A stretch of DNA of 64,000 nucleotides from Styela clava. Its lineage: Eukaryota; Chordata; Ascidiacea; Stolidobranchia; Styelidae. Shown one piece after another: positions 49,544 to 61,123 of the stretch. Position numbers and translations under genes: made by a program. The notes below the pieces were generated by a model that saw only the letters and a list, made by a program, of their open reading frames with translations, searched no databases and was not told where the DNA came from. The stretch spans positions 14,322,001 through 14,386,000 of the forward strand of contig NC_135262.1 in NCBI RefSeq assembly GCF_964204865.1. The letters run 5' to 3'. Within the stretch, counting starts at the first letter, position 1. Every line of letters starts with the position of its first letter.

Positions 49544-52020
49544 TCTTCTAATTATTTTTTTTTTTATAGATAACCCTAGGGCAGGTAATGAATAAATTGA
49601 ACTCGGTTAATTTTACGGTTAGTAAGAGGAAAACCCATCTAAAAAAAATATTGTATTTAGGCCATTTCTGATGAGGATCTTAAAATTGAGTGTTCATTGA
49701 CACGCTCCACGTCTGATCTATTATGTGGTGTTAATTCTTTATTGCTTGTTATTTTGAAATTAACGAAATATTTGTAAAAGATTGATATAAGACTTTTTTG
49801 CGTCACGTGATCATGCTCGTCGAGAGCCTTATTCAAATAGTATGCAAGATTAATGTTTAATGTAAGATGATAAACTGAAGTACCGTGCATTTTGTTTGGC
49901 AAGGTCAAGCGTGCCGTAAGAGTAAAACTCAACAATTGACGCTCAAATAAATATTTTTGCTTTGAAGTAAACTTTTGTTAAATATAGAAAACACCGTTGC
50001 ATAATTGTGAATAAAATTAATTTTTAACAGCCTCAAATACTGCATATATTTTTAATAAAATTGCAGTTTCTCATTAGTTTTGTGCCTTTGGCCTTTAGGC
50101 AATATCACATATTAATTGTCCAATTCTTTTTATGAAACTTATAGTTAGTAACGACTCTTGCATTGATACGGAGAATTTGAGTAATGTAAACAGATTTGAA
50201 ATGCGTTTAATCTTTTCCGGAAATCAATTTTAAGCAATAAAACTGTACTTTGTTAGTGCGAAATCTCGCACGATAAGCAAGAATTTTGATAAGCGGAAAA
50301 TTTTTTTCTCAAAGCTTATGTAGTCGTTGTAAACTGATTTACCTATTTAAACTGAAGCTCATTTAAGAGCAGAAAATCTCAAAAACGTGTGAGAAACAAT
50401 AGCATATAATTTGTATTTCAAATTACTCTCGTTATTTAAGAGAGTCAGACTAATCCTTCATTCATTTGTTTTAAGTAATTTCAAGTAATTTCTTATAAAG
50501 AATATCTTGAAACCTAAAATTTGATAAGTCATATAAACATGATATTTGAATTTTTATTTGCTTGAAAATGAATAACTTTCCACTCCTATTTCTGATGCCT
50601 TGTGGTATAATCCAACTGAAATTTCTGATATAAATAAAAGGAATGACGTTCTAGCTGAAACAATAATCTTGAACCATAGAACATTTCAAAGCATTTGGTC
50701 CCGTAGTTAAAGAGGAAATAAGTTTTTCACAACAACAAGAAGTTGGCGTGTTTATTAGCGACAAATCTATGGTTTCAGATATCCAAAAATTGACTCAAAT
50801 TATAAGTGGCGTTATGAAACAAATGTCGTACTTTGCGCTGCTGTTACTTTTGTTGTTCTCTTGGTTCCTTGAATTATTATTTAACTCACGCATAACAAGC
50901 AGATTAAGTGATGATAAACAATACTTTGAAATGATTACTAAATACCGATTAGCACGATTAATTACTTTAATGTGTTATTGAACAACTTTTTATGAATGTA
51001 TTTTATCAAAATAAATTCAGTACAGCTGTTACAATAAATAACTCCTATGCTGCGTGTTTTTTGCATCTGTATGAGATTTCCGACATTTTACCGAGTAAAT
51101 TTTGCGTTGCTAGTCGCTCTAATTGGTAACTGGTACGATTTGACAAAAAAGGGGATAATGATCATGTTTATCTGTTGATATTATCACAGGTATGCAAGCA
51201 CAGAACCATTGCGTGGGTGTCTCCAATAATTTTTAATTCATTACGTATTCCGTCTATAAAAATAAGATAATTTGTATCAAAGCCTGATGAGAACAATGGA
51301 ATATTTTTTCAAAAAAATTCAGCATATCAAACTGAGTTGATTATATATCCTTTTATAAAATTATATTTTGTAAAAAAGGCTAACATTTTGAAAATGCCCA
51401 ATTTTCACGAAATTTGAAACACAGTGTGTTATATCAAAATATCAAGAGGGATATTTACGGTTAATCCTCTCATATACGATCTAATCTACGACAAATTGTT
51501 ACGTTTACAAGACCCCCATTTACTTATAGTTTCGGACTTCGTCCATATATTTGAGCATCGCTCTCTTGTTGTAATGTTATGTAAGTTCAAAAGTTCTCGT
51601 TTTCAAATCTCATGCCAACCACCTCACTCACGACGTATTAGAATGTCTAGTGTAGTCGGACTTTTATAAAATAAATCAATTTTATTTTCGCAAGTATTAG
51701 GAGTTGTCCTGAACCATTGCTTCGTGAAGAACAATAATTTTTTCAATTTTATTTACCACCATTGAAATTGCTTACGGTCAGATTTAGTTGATCATACCTT
51801 ATTTCCCCTTTTTATCCCTACAATATTTTTAATCATACCTTGTCGATGAAAGCGCATTTTAGGAAGTTACCAATCAAAGGATCAAAATAATATAGATTAT
51901 TATAATAACCTCGTCATTGTGGTTTACAAATTCTTCGGAACGTATATGTGAGTATTAAAGTACTAAATTTATCTATGCAGTGGCAATTAAAAAGAAATAC
52001 CACCTCGGTATTGTATTTCA
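49544..52020. other. Upstream intergenic region of paralog C
   Basis: No gene is recognised. A degraded direct repeat is visible: about 50690-50742 resembles 49065-49130 in intron 1 (TTTCAAAGCA..TGGTCC, then CAACAACAAGAA). The right arm of the 63-bp inverted repeat also lies here. Short open frames here show no domain. Confidence 0.6.
51512..51574. repeat. 63-bp inverted repeat, right arm
   Basis: This is the exact reverse complement of 48783-48845. The two arms enclose exon 1 and the promoter of paralog C. Confidence 0.93.
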
Positions 52021-52117
52021 AGTTTTTAACAATATATGAAACACATGGCACATGATTGCCAGCACCAGGTATAAGATAAGTCAAGCACAACCGGTGTATA
52101 GCAAAACGATATAATTT

Positions 52118-52158
52118 GCCGACGTTTCGAATTTCTATTCAGAAAACTTCATCAGGGC
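52118..52158 (-). ncRNA. Hammerhead ribozyme motif of the Penelope-like element
   Basis: On the minus strand the order is GCC, CTGATGA (52155-52149), a stem II hairpin (TTTCT, loop GAAT, AGAAA), CGAAAC (52129-52124), then GTC and GGC. The GCC and GGC pair as the base of stem I, and the self-complementary ACGT makes a minimal stem III. This is the hammerhead core layout, with cleavage expected after GTC. Hammerheads with such short stem III are known from Penelope-like elements. The element's stop codon TAG lies inside the stem II loop region, so the coding frame and the ribozyme overlap. Confidence 0.78.
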
Positions 52159-52827
52159 ATGATATGAAGAGTACACTATCGTATATATATAGAGAGCACA
52201 AAAACAAAATTTAAAAATGAACACGGCGTGAAAAAATTGAAACAGGGGACAATATGATAATAGAGTGAATTGGCGCAAGTTCGAACAAATATGAGGAAAC
52301 AATGCAGTTTCTTTATCGTTCATTGAATTTTTCTCTTTGTTAATGTGATATGATTTCCAGACATAGTCTTTTCCTGTAGTGATTTCATTTTCTAATGTCC
52401 TGCTGTTTTCTCTATCAATGCTGTGATCTGTAGAAAGGGCATGTCTCGAGAGAGCCGATTTTTCGAATTTGTTTTGTTTTACAGCTCGCTGATGTTTCTT
52501 TCTCCGAGTTTCGAGACTTCGTTTCGTTTCTCCAATGTAAATAGAGAAGCAATCACTGCATGGGGTTACATATACCACGCCGTTTTTCTTGTTAGGGCAT
52601 GGGCGCTCTTGGACATTAGAAAGCAATTGGCCTATTGTGTTTTGGGGTTTGAAACTAACTTTGCTCCTTACGTCTTCTAAAATTCTTCGACTTTTTTCAC
52701 TAAGTACTTTAACATATGGGATGGTAGTGGACGCGATCGGGTGGTTAGAATTAAAATTCAGATAGCTATTTGTATGTGTCTTTTTCCTAAATATATCGGT
52801 CGTTATCTTTCCGGTGTCTGAAGTTGA
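52135..52827 (-). pseudogene. Penelope-like element fragment: RT C-terminus plus GIY-YIG endonuclease
   Basis: An open frame reads from 52827 down to the TAG at 52135-52137. Its first part (DIFRKKTHTNSYLNFNSNHP, then IPYVKVLSEKSRRIL) matches the end of Penelope-like reverse transcriptases. Next comes the GIY-YIG endonuclease: GVVYVTPCSDC, then IYIGETKRSLETRRKKH. A stop codon lies directly upstream (52828-52830) and no RT catalytic core is seen, so this copy is 5'-truncated. The frame is otherwise intact, which suggests a fairly young insertion. PLE-type sequence may continue toward 52020. Confidence 0.87.
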
Positions 52828-52839
52828 TTATATGACCCA

Positions 52840-55800
52840 CGGACAAAAACGTTGCACACCCCTACTATAGAGAAATGCGTTCAAGTGAGAAAATTGGATT
52901 CAGAAAATTCTATTCATGGAATATCTTAAATAATTAGTCAAATGTCAGACGGAAAATCAAGTTACAGAAAAGTATTCAGTATTCTCGAAGCCTATGAATT
53001 ATTATTGGTAAATAAAACTCAACTAAACAATTTCAATTTTGTTATGAAGTCAGTTCTCAATATATCTTAATCAATTTTGTTTCATTTTAAACAGAGTTTT
53101 TCAGTTTTTTTACCTCATTTAATACACCCGTAGGAGCAAACAAACTCTAAAATCATGGTATCGATAGAGCCATTTAGATTTTAAAAATTTAGGTCTTCAT
53201 GAACACCCTGTACATCACACCCACTGAAAATTATCGACCAACAAAAATGATCGTGAAATTGTTGGAAATTATTACCGTACCAGTACCATTGAAGCATTTT
53301 TACTTGAGTTCTTGTTTTTCAAACAAGAAAATATTTGCCCACAACTACTTATTGATATTAGACAAGCAGGCGACTAATATGTATATTCAGGTTATTACCC
53401 GCGCCAGTGATATCAGCCGATTCTGATTGAACAATTGAAGTCAACAATGTGAGATTTAAAAAGGAAGGAAATTCCTTAAAGCAAAACTTATAGATATAAT
53501 ATTTTGCATTCAGGCAAAAACTAATTATTAATATACGAATCGGGAAAAAAAAACTCTTTTGCGAATAACGAAAATGAAACATTTTTACGAGATGAGTCAT
53601 ATGTAATGTCTGTCAGATAAACTTTTACATTTTCGATTCTACATTTCGTCAATGTCATAGAATGCCAGATTTGAAGATATCATATTTTTTGTATCTTTTA
53701 AAACCATGCAAAAATTGCAAAAATCATGTAAAACCGACAAAAACCTCGTCGGCAAAACTGTCGCGAGAGAATCGATTCAAGTGTGGCAACAATACTTCAC
53801 ACACTCAGCTTGGAGCAGTAACTTATACTTCAATATGCAAACTTTTTACTCTCGCCAAGCATGCCACTTAAATAAATTCAATAGTTTACACATATAGCCA
53901 CTTTATTACAAATTAAATGTCCAACATAATGAATTAACAAATGCAGTTATAAACATCAGTTTAGCAGAATATCATTATGTTATTGTAAATTGATATATTT
54001 TGCAAATACAGTATTCACAGCCTCTCGTGAGCCATTATCATCAGCCGGTTCAAACGTCAAACTATCCATGTCAGATTTTGATCTACCGTTTATTTAAGCC
54101 AATGGTCAGAAAATAAAAATCTATTGGTATGGCAGTCTAAAATATGCACATTATTAGCTTTTATTTGGATGGGTTTTCTATTGCGATCACAAATGAATTC
54201 AATTCAATTACATTTTCAATCAATATACAATTTCTGCTGGACAAACAGATTAATGGAAAAGTCAGCTATTTTTCAAATGGGATACCCCCCCCCCCCCCCC
54301 CCCCATTTTTGAATATTGATCTACAAATAACTAAGAAACGATATAGTGCATATAATATCTGCAGTTATGTTCTGTTTCAAATAAATGTATAACCATAATA
54401 TGTTATTATCTATGTCTGAATAATACAATGTAAACATAGTAACAAAAAATAAGTTTGCAAATTGATACTCTGCTAAACATATACGTGTGATTGTGAGAGC
54501 AGACTAGACCAAATGCATCTATTTCTTGAAAGTCGATATTACTTTTGCCTAGACTTGAGATGAATGTATATGGAACACCGCTCAAATAATATTACGAAAA
54601 CTTCCGTTCTACATAAGAATGAATTATTACTCAATTGGTGCAATAAAACTTGCAATCTCGCAATTCTTTACACTTATTTAATTTGTCAGTAATTAAACAG
54701 GAAAATATCTATAATTTTGAGTTCACATAAAGGGCAGTAGGCGGAATTACTTAGAACTTGCGAAATTAAAGGATTCGGTGTAATTTCCGTTTTCCGATAA
54801 AATTTTTTAAATATAATATCGAAAACCTAAAGGAGTAAATACAACTACAGTTACAAAAAAAAATATCTTTCATTCACGTATCATTCAAATACAGTAACGT
54901 TTAGCTTCTCTTAAACGCACAAAATATAACCAGAATTTGATTTTGTATTTCTGCATAACAAGTGAAATAGCATCCATCCAACTTCACATTTTATTGAGGT
55001 GTGTATTTTCTTATACCCGATAAATCAGATTAAATTTTCGTAATTATTTGCAATTTCAAAATTATTTTAGTTCGATCTTGAGTGGCCCGGGCATCGTTTC
55101 AACCAGATTTTAATTTAAATTACAACATCCGCCAATTGTTGAAATGCTCTATCATGCATGATACAGTATATTGTCGCAGATAATTCGATATGCTAGATAA
55201 AGAAAAATTGAGCAATATGGATATAATGAAAGAATACAATTGTGTTACATGCTTTAAGCCCGTTTAATTGAATAATATATGATAATCATCTATTCAAAAG
55301 ACTAGTGTTTATCATTCACACAGGAAAGTTATATGATCGCATGCCTTGGATGCAACATTATTTATCATGAATTAGCGATAAAAGTATCCTGGTTCCAGTG
55401 ATATATATCAACTATTATTTGTCAGATTTTTGTACGTGGTACAGACTTCAAAATTTGTAAAGTAAGTATTTTATGTATATTTTGTGAGATTATTTTTGAA
55501 GCCATTCTGAAATTCATTCACCTAAAATCAGGTAGTCAGTAACGCACTTTATCATACATATATAATATTATTCACGTGAGAAATTGTGTATGGATACCGG
55601 CTGCCTAGAATATTTCAAGAAAATATTGTAATGGAAAAATACGTAGTAGAAAATATCACAATCTTTGAAGTAGATTTCACCAAACCACACGTAAAAAGTA
55701 GTATCAAGATTGGCATATGTGTCTCTGAAGCTTGTAGCTTAATATCATGTTAAATACATGGCGGCCTTTTTGCCAGGTTTTACTATAAACACACACTTGT

Positions 55801-55932
55801 CTGAAAAATGAACTTCTAAACACCCAGTAGGTTGTAATTAAGAAGAAATATAAACTTATAGTTTGTGTCATGATAAAACTTAACTGTCCTGAAATTTAGC
55901 TGTGAAGCTGTGGTTCGAAATCAATGGGTTAA
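52840..55932. other. Intergenic, no gene recognised
   Basis: At the left edge, 52840-52865 reads like one end of a hAT element (GTTGCACACCCCTA), without a partner. The rest is AT-rich with a poly(C) run (54285-54304) and no open frame with recognisable domains. Confidence 0.55.
54285..54304. repeat. Poly(C) tract (20 C)
   Basis: An uninterrupted run of 20 C, similar to the one at 5213. Confidence 0.95.
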
Positions 55933-55938
55933 TTTAAT
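55933..55938 (-). terminator. Weak candidate poly(A) signal, tetraspanin
   Basis: ATTAAA on the minus strand lies 45 bases past the stop codon. It is a variant hexamer only. Confidence 0.25.
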
Positions 55939-55982
55939 TACACAACATAAAAGTAAAACTTGTTCGATTGAATATTCTAGTC

Positions 55983-56747
55983 CTAAGCAACGTGTTCGTA
56001 CTCTTTCTTTATCGTACGCATGAGACAGCATGCGAATATAATGCCGACGATCTGTATAAATGCAATACCGATACCAACGCCACCTATCACGCCAGCATTT
56101 CGCTTTATGAAGGCTTCAATCTTCTCAACGCATCCATTTTTGGCTCCAGTGTAAATAAGGTGCCCTGATTTCAATCCACAATCTTTCTTCGGAGTAATAC
56201 AGCAGCTGTCTGGCACAATTTTTGTTCCATTGTTACTAGAAATTCCTGCTTGGGTCATTCGGGCTTTTGCTTCTGCTTGAAAACCGGTACTCGTTTCCCA
56301 ATCCACAGACGAAACTGCGCCACAACATTTGAATTTTTCCTGCACGACTCCAAAAACTGGCTTCATCTTAGGCGTGTATTTGCTTATGGCGTCTTGCACT
56401 GATTTCTTTATCCAAATTTCAATTCGGTTTCTCAAAGCAAATGCCGCGATTCCAGCTGACATTTCGAGGATGAAGATAACCAGAAGTGAGACCATAAATG
56501 TTGTCACCATGCAGTAGTTTTCCTTGTACGCCCCACAGCATCCGAAGAATGCAATTATCATGATGAACACGCCAACACATATCAGCAAAATTGGTGCGGA
56601 TGAAATAGTAGAGCCAGTAATTTGCACCAAATCTCGATATTTAATTTCGACGGCAGCCCCGACACCGATCAGCACTAACGCAATGATGAAAAACACCAAA
56701 TTGAATGCAAAAAGCAGATACTTGATGAGTTTCATTCCACAATCCAT
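55983..56747 (-). CDS. Tetraspanin (CD63/CD9-like), single coding exon
   Basis: The reading frame of 254 residues has no intron. Four membrane helices are visible at about residues 8-33, 51-75, 84-106 and 220-245. The large extracellular loop carries the tetraspanin signature KCCGAVSS, then DSCC, DCG and GC, making six cysteines, and one N-glycosylation site (NGT). Short charged ends (MDCGMKLIKY and KKEYEHVA) face the cytoplasm. Tetraspanins organise membrane protein clusters in the plasma membrane and endosomes. The C-terminus lacks the GYEVM-type lysosomal signal of vertebrate CD63. A likely splice acceptor on the minus strand at about 56806 suggests an intron in the 5' UTR, so the CDS being unbroken does not by itself prove a retrocopy. 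Confidence 0.95.
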   Translation of the reverse strand: MDCGMKLIKYLLFAFNLVFFIIALVLIGVGAAVEIKYRDLVQITGSTISSAPILLICVGVFIMIIAFFGCCGAYKENYCMVTTFMVSLLVIFILEMSAGIAAFALRNRIEIWIKKSVQDAISKYTPKMKPVFGVVQEKFKCCGAVSSVDWETSTGFQAEAKARMTQAGISSNNGTKIVPDSCCITPKKDCGLKSGHLIYTGAKNGCVEKIEAFIKRNAGVIGGVGIGIAFIQIVGIIFACCLMRTIKKEYEHVA

Positions 56748-56809
56748 CTTGTATTCTACGTCTTTTTCCTTTCTACCAAAAAACTTGATAAATACAAGTA
56801 CCCTGCTGT

Positions 56810-59442
56810 AACCAAAAAATAAAATAGAAGGTTGAATAGGTTAGATACACTGCAGGCAGAAATAAGAAGCGGAAATCACGCTCATTACAAGGCTCTCGCT
56901 CAATAGAAACGACCATATTGTGCTGTTGAATAGACCGGCATTTGCCTACTTCGTGACTTGAATGGGTTCCTCTTCGAGCATATAATTTCCCTGTTAATCA
57001 TGTTAATGATGATATCTATTGTCATGCTTAGTCTTACTATGAATTGTGACCATTTAGACGAGCACCAGACATGTTCGAAGCGTTAATTCAATAACAAAGG
57101 ACACAAAATATATAGTAAAGTGGAAAATAGCTTTCTTCCAAGCTGTCAAAAACGTAGAAACAATATGATTATCCATAACGAATCCATGGCTAACTGTAGG
57201 AAGGCTTATCATTCCTCACACTTCAGATTAATATAAAATTTAGCATCCGCCACAGAACTTACGTGCTAGACCACAATCCAGACTGCAATGTGCATTTATA
57301 ATGATATGTGCTTGTTTATGGACCCCATGTCTTGAAATAACAACATATGTGCAGGCAATGTACGTTACATGCGTGTACCGTCGTGATGTATGACCGGCAA
57401 CAACACATCTCATTTTATTCCCTCCAATTTTCTCATATCACTTAACCACCTGAATATAAGCCAGACGCTAGACTTGTTTATCACAATCATTTTGCTTTCG
57501 AGGATATTATGAATGCACAATGGAGTCGTAAGCAATTTACATACAGCGTATTCAATGGTATTGGCACAATAACTAAACATGCTAGTCATAATGCAAGGGA
57601 AAACACGTAGGCTCAAGGCACATGAAAAATTGCTAATGCGAGAATATTTGTGTGTATTCTCATTTGAATACAATGAAGAAGACTATTAAGATATTTATAG
57701 AAGTGCTATGCTCCGAGAAGGGAATAATAATGATGCAGATTTTGCCAGCCGCGTTGTCTTTGGTTTAATAGGCTTCAGGCATTGATTAGACATAACCGCT
57801 ATCTTCAAATCCAAACTAGATCTCGCTCGCCATTTTCAGAATATACACATACAACTTAATTGCTCTTCACTCGATTTGTATTGTTGATCGAAAACTTGAG
57901 TATCGACGACTAAAGTACCACGACACTAAAATGCAGCTTAGGCTTGAGTTTTTAAATTTTCGAGTTTTTATAATTGCATGCAAATGGGAATATTGGCAGC
58001 TTTTACTCGGAGTTGTATCGAATCATTTCCTCAGTATAAAACCCTAACATGGTACAACCATACATTTGTTAATTAATATAAAAAAAATTATTTTGACAAA
58101 GTGAAACTGTCAGTTTAATCAAAATACACGGTAACTTGCTCATTTATGGTTTTACAAGTTAACGTGAGATAGGCTAGGCGCATCCGGATATAATCTAAAA
58201 CACGCGATTTTGCTTAGAAAATAATGATATAAATATCATCTTCTTCAAGTATATAAAACTTTAGTATTAATGAATTCCCAACTATTTCCAACTTTCTAGT
58301 CGATCACTCCACACTGCATCTACCTAAATGTGAGAAGAATAAAACTTCTACAAATGACTTGTTCTCTGCCATACCCGAATGTTATCACCAATATTATAAA
58401 AACATAACATCGTCGATCAATAATACAAGGGTCCCATGATCATGAATAAAAGGTAATGATATTTGCAACATTGTATCATTCATGAACAAGAGGAAACAAG
58501 CTCTTGAATATGCGATTTTTGCTCTAGATCGTGGTTGATCGGATCGTGCTGTTAATAGAGAAACTCCGGTTTAGTCAAGTGCCCTTGACTTCAGAAATCT
58601 TTGCTTATTATATAATGTTGTAATAACAACAAAATGTGTCAGAACAAAGCCATTCATGTATATATATATATATATATCGTTAACGCATATAAAATTATTT
58701 AATACATTTATTCATCAAACACTATAGAAACTATTGGGATAACAGAATAGATCAAAATCAGTTATCTCAAAATAAGAAAGAATCGTTGTGATGAAAAAGA
58801 TAACTGATCTAAGTACTTTATGAACAGAAATTTAACATCGATTTATCAGATAATTATTAGAATTAGTACCATGTATCGCTGTAAAATGATTTCTTAACCA
58901 ATTCAAAATCTTCGGATACATTTGATGCCACTTGCAACTTTTGAGAATGTGCAACCTCAATAAACAGGGCATGGTTATGGCCAATCGGCAATAATTGATT
59001 CTATCTGAATACAAATATACTCTAACTGCAAAATAAAGTTATGGTAATTGAAGATTTTCAACTTGAATATACTGTGTAAAAGTATAGGTGTTGATATGAT
59101 TGTTTTTGTCTCTTGACACTGGGATCAATTGAAAACATACTGGAAAATGGCGGAAACCAGCAAAATGCACAGACCGTTCATAACGCCACGATAAAGTCAA
59201 AAAAGAAGCTGCATCTATTCATTCATCGCTTCATCACTTCACTCCGTGGATTCGATGGGATCGGCTACTTCATAGTCTTGGGGCGATGCTCGATTACGGT
59301 TCTTTATCGTTTACACATTATAGGGCGCGAATAACTTGCTATATATGAGCTCGCAGACAAACGCGCACGGTATAGCTATACTAAAGCTGAAAACTTTTTT
59401 AAGGCGAGAAAAGGTCAAATTAAATTGATTTATACAAAATTC
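56810..59442. other. Intergenic upstream of the tetraspanin, no gene recognised
   Basis: It should hold the promoter and any untranslated first exon of the tetraspanin, which I cannot place. A short TA dinucleotide run lies near 58660. Open frames here show no domain. Confidence 0.55.
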
Positions 59443-59553
59443 GGTGCTCCAGAAGTATGCGCACCAAGATGTCGCACAACCTGAATCCTAACCGGTACAC
59501 ACATACTATGTTCAGGTTGTGCGCCATCTTGGTGCGCATATTTCTGGAGGTCC
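59443..59553. mobile_element. Palindromic MITE, copy 2 (111 bp)
   Basis: This is the same family as 3969-4081: arms AGAAGTATGCGCACCAAGAT and its complement around a short spacer (TACACACATACTATGTTCAG region). The exact 8-bp duplications CAAAATTC lie at 59435-59442 and 59554-59561. It begins GGTGCTCC and ends GGAGGTCC. Confidence 0.88.
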
Positions 59554-59562
59554 CAAAATTCT

Positions 59563-60420
59563 TCATTTTTTGGCAAACTCACAACAACTACCCAACTTAA
59601 GATGCCGAGAATGAAATAATGAACGATAAATTATTTTCAAAGCACGCAATGTCAAGCAGTGCCTAAGTTTGAACATAATTCCCGTCACCCTTGATAACAT
59701 GCTCTTGCTACAGCATCCTTGCGTTCTACGCATACGAATCCACCTGCGCAAAGGCATAGAGCAAGGAACGGTAGTTAGTTTCACGTAACCCCAACTGTTA
59801 GTTATGCTATATGAAAATATCATTTAAACTTATTTTTAATAATTATATATACCAAGATATTTCATGCATGGCATTCCAGTTAGCATTTTACCACCGAACA
59901 TATATGGAAAGGTCGACTTATATTTTTGTTAGGGAGCATATAAATCAATTTAATATAATTTATAGTCAGTTTATTTTGTTTTCGCTTTACCTGTCTCATC
60001 GTTGAAGACAATTCGGGGAATATTAGCACTGTGGTAACTTTATGCAATACAGGTGTCGTTATTTTGTCTTTAGTTTTTTATAATCAAGCACCAAGTTTCG
60101 ATTACAACATTTGTAAGAGTCAAGCACTTCAAAAGTGAGATATCATAGCAGTTGCAGACTAAGTAGCAAGCCAAATACGTTTAGAGAAGAATGTCAGCCT
60201 CGGAGAAATCAAAACAGTACGGTAAATAGCGTCACCCAGCAGTGTTACATGATATATATATATATATCACAATAATATATAACAGTTTATAAAATCATTG
60301 AGGTAGATTATAAAAAGTAAATGACCCAGAATTGATCCCTGGGGAACTACACAAGATATTGGGAGGTATAGTCGCGTTGAGGATTATAGAATCCCAGGAT
60401 GAAACTCTCTTCAATCAGTG
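59563..60420 (-). pseudogene. Decayed non-LTR retrotransposon (reverse transcriptase relic)
   Basis: On the minus strand, 60356-60285 reads CVVPQGSILG followed by LLFIIYLND. This is the conserved reverse transcriptase motif of jockey/CR1-type LINEs. Further 3' (59730-59600) the frame reads KLRHCLTLRALKIIYRSLFHSR, the usual end of the same domain. The order and strand agree, but the frame between them is broken and the catalytic core was not found. It is therefore an inactive relic. The family is not certain. Confidence 0.7.
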
Positions 60421-61123
60421 GTTTACTTTACTCCAGATGCAACACCATAGTTAACAAAATTATTTAGTGAATTACTATGGTCCTTTCAAAGACTGCTCGT
60501 ATGGAGCCTTGTGCAGAGAGAATCTAGAAGCCACCAATAAATAGCCAACTTACGTGAAAATTTCATGCCAGAAGACACAAATTTGAAATTTCATTCTGTT
60601 TATCCTTGATCTTCTAATCTGACTTTTGGACAATCTACAACTTTGATAATTGATATATATCAAAATACAGCCACAGCTTTCAACGTTTTATTGTTAAAAT
60701 AGCAAATACATATATAATACAATTTATAACAATCGGTCATTTCCATCCCTAAAATATAGCCGTATTGTTGGAATGAGAATCTGAATTAATGTCACCAATG
60801 GTAATGTAGCCTACCCCAGGACCTTATTATTGAATATAATATATAACATGTTTATTTCATATGGTATTTTGTAAAACAAATTTTGAGTTCACCCCAAGAA
60901 GAGCAATCACACAGCTACATGACAGGACTCCCCCACCCCGCAAAAAAAATGAAAAGAATTCATTAGCATTTCGATGGAAACAATAAAAAAGGTTCATGAT
61001 TTTCCTTCATATGTCAAATATACACATGATCTAGCAATATGATAAAACTATTTGAATGGACACCAGTTAGAAAACTACAATCTAAACGAGCTACATATAT
61101 ACTTTTCATTGATTTTCATTACT
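60421..61123. other. Intergenic, possible upstream LINE remnant
   Basis: No intact frame is seen. AATAAA hexamers on the minus strand (60851-60856, 60687-60692) are candidates for the poly(A) site of the receptor gene at 61124. Confidence 0.45.
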
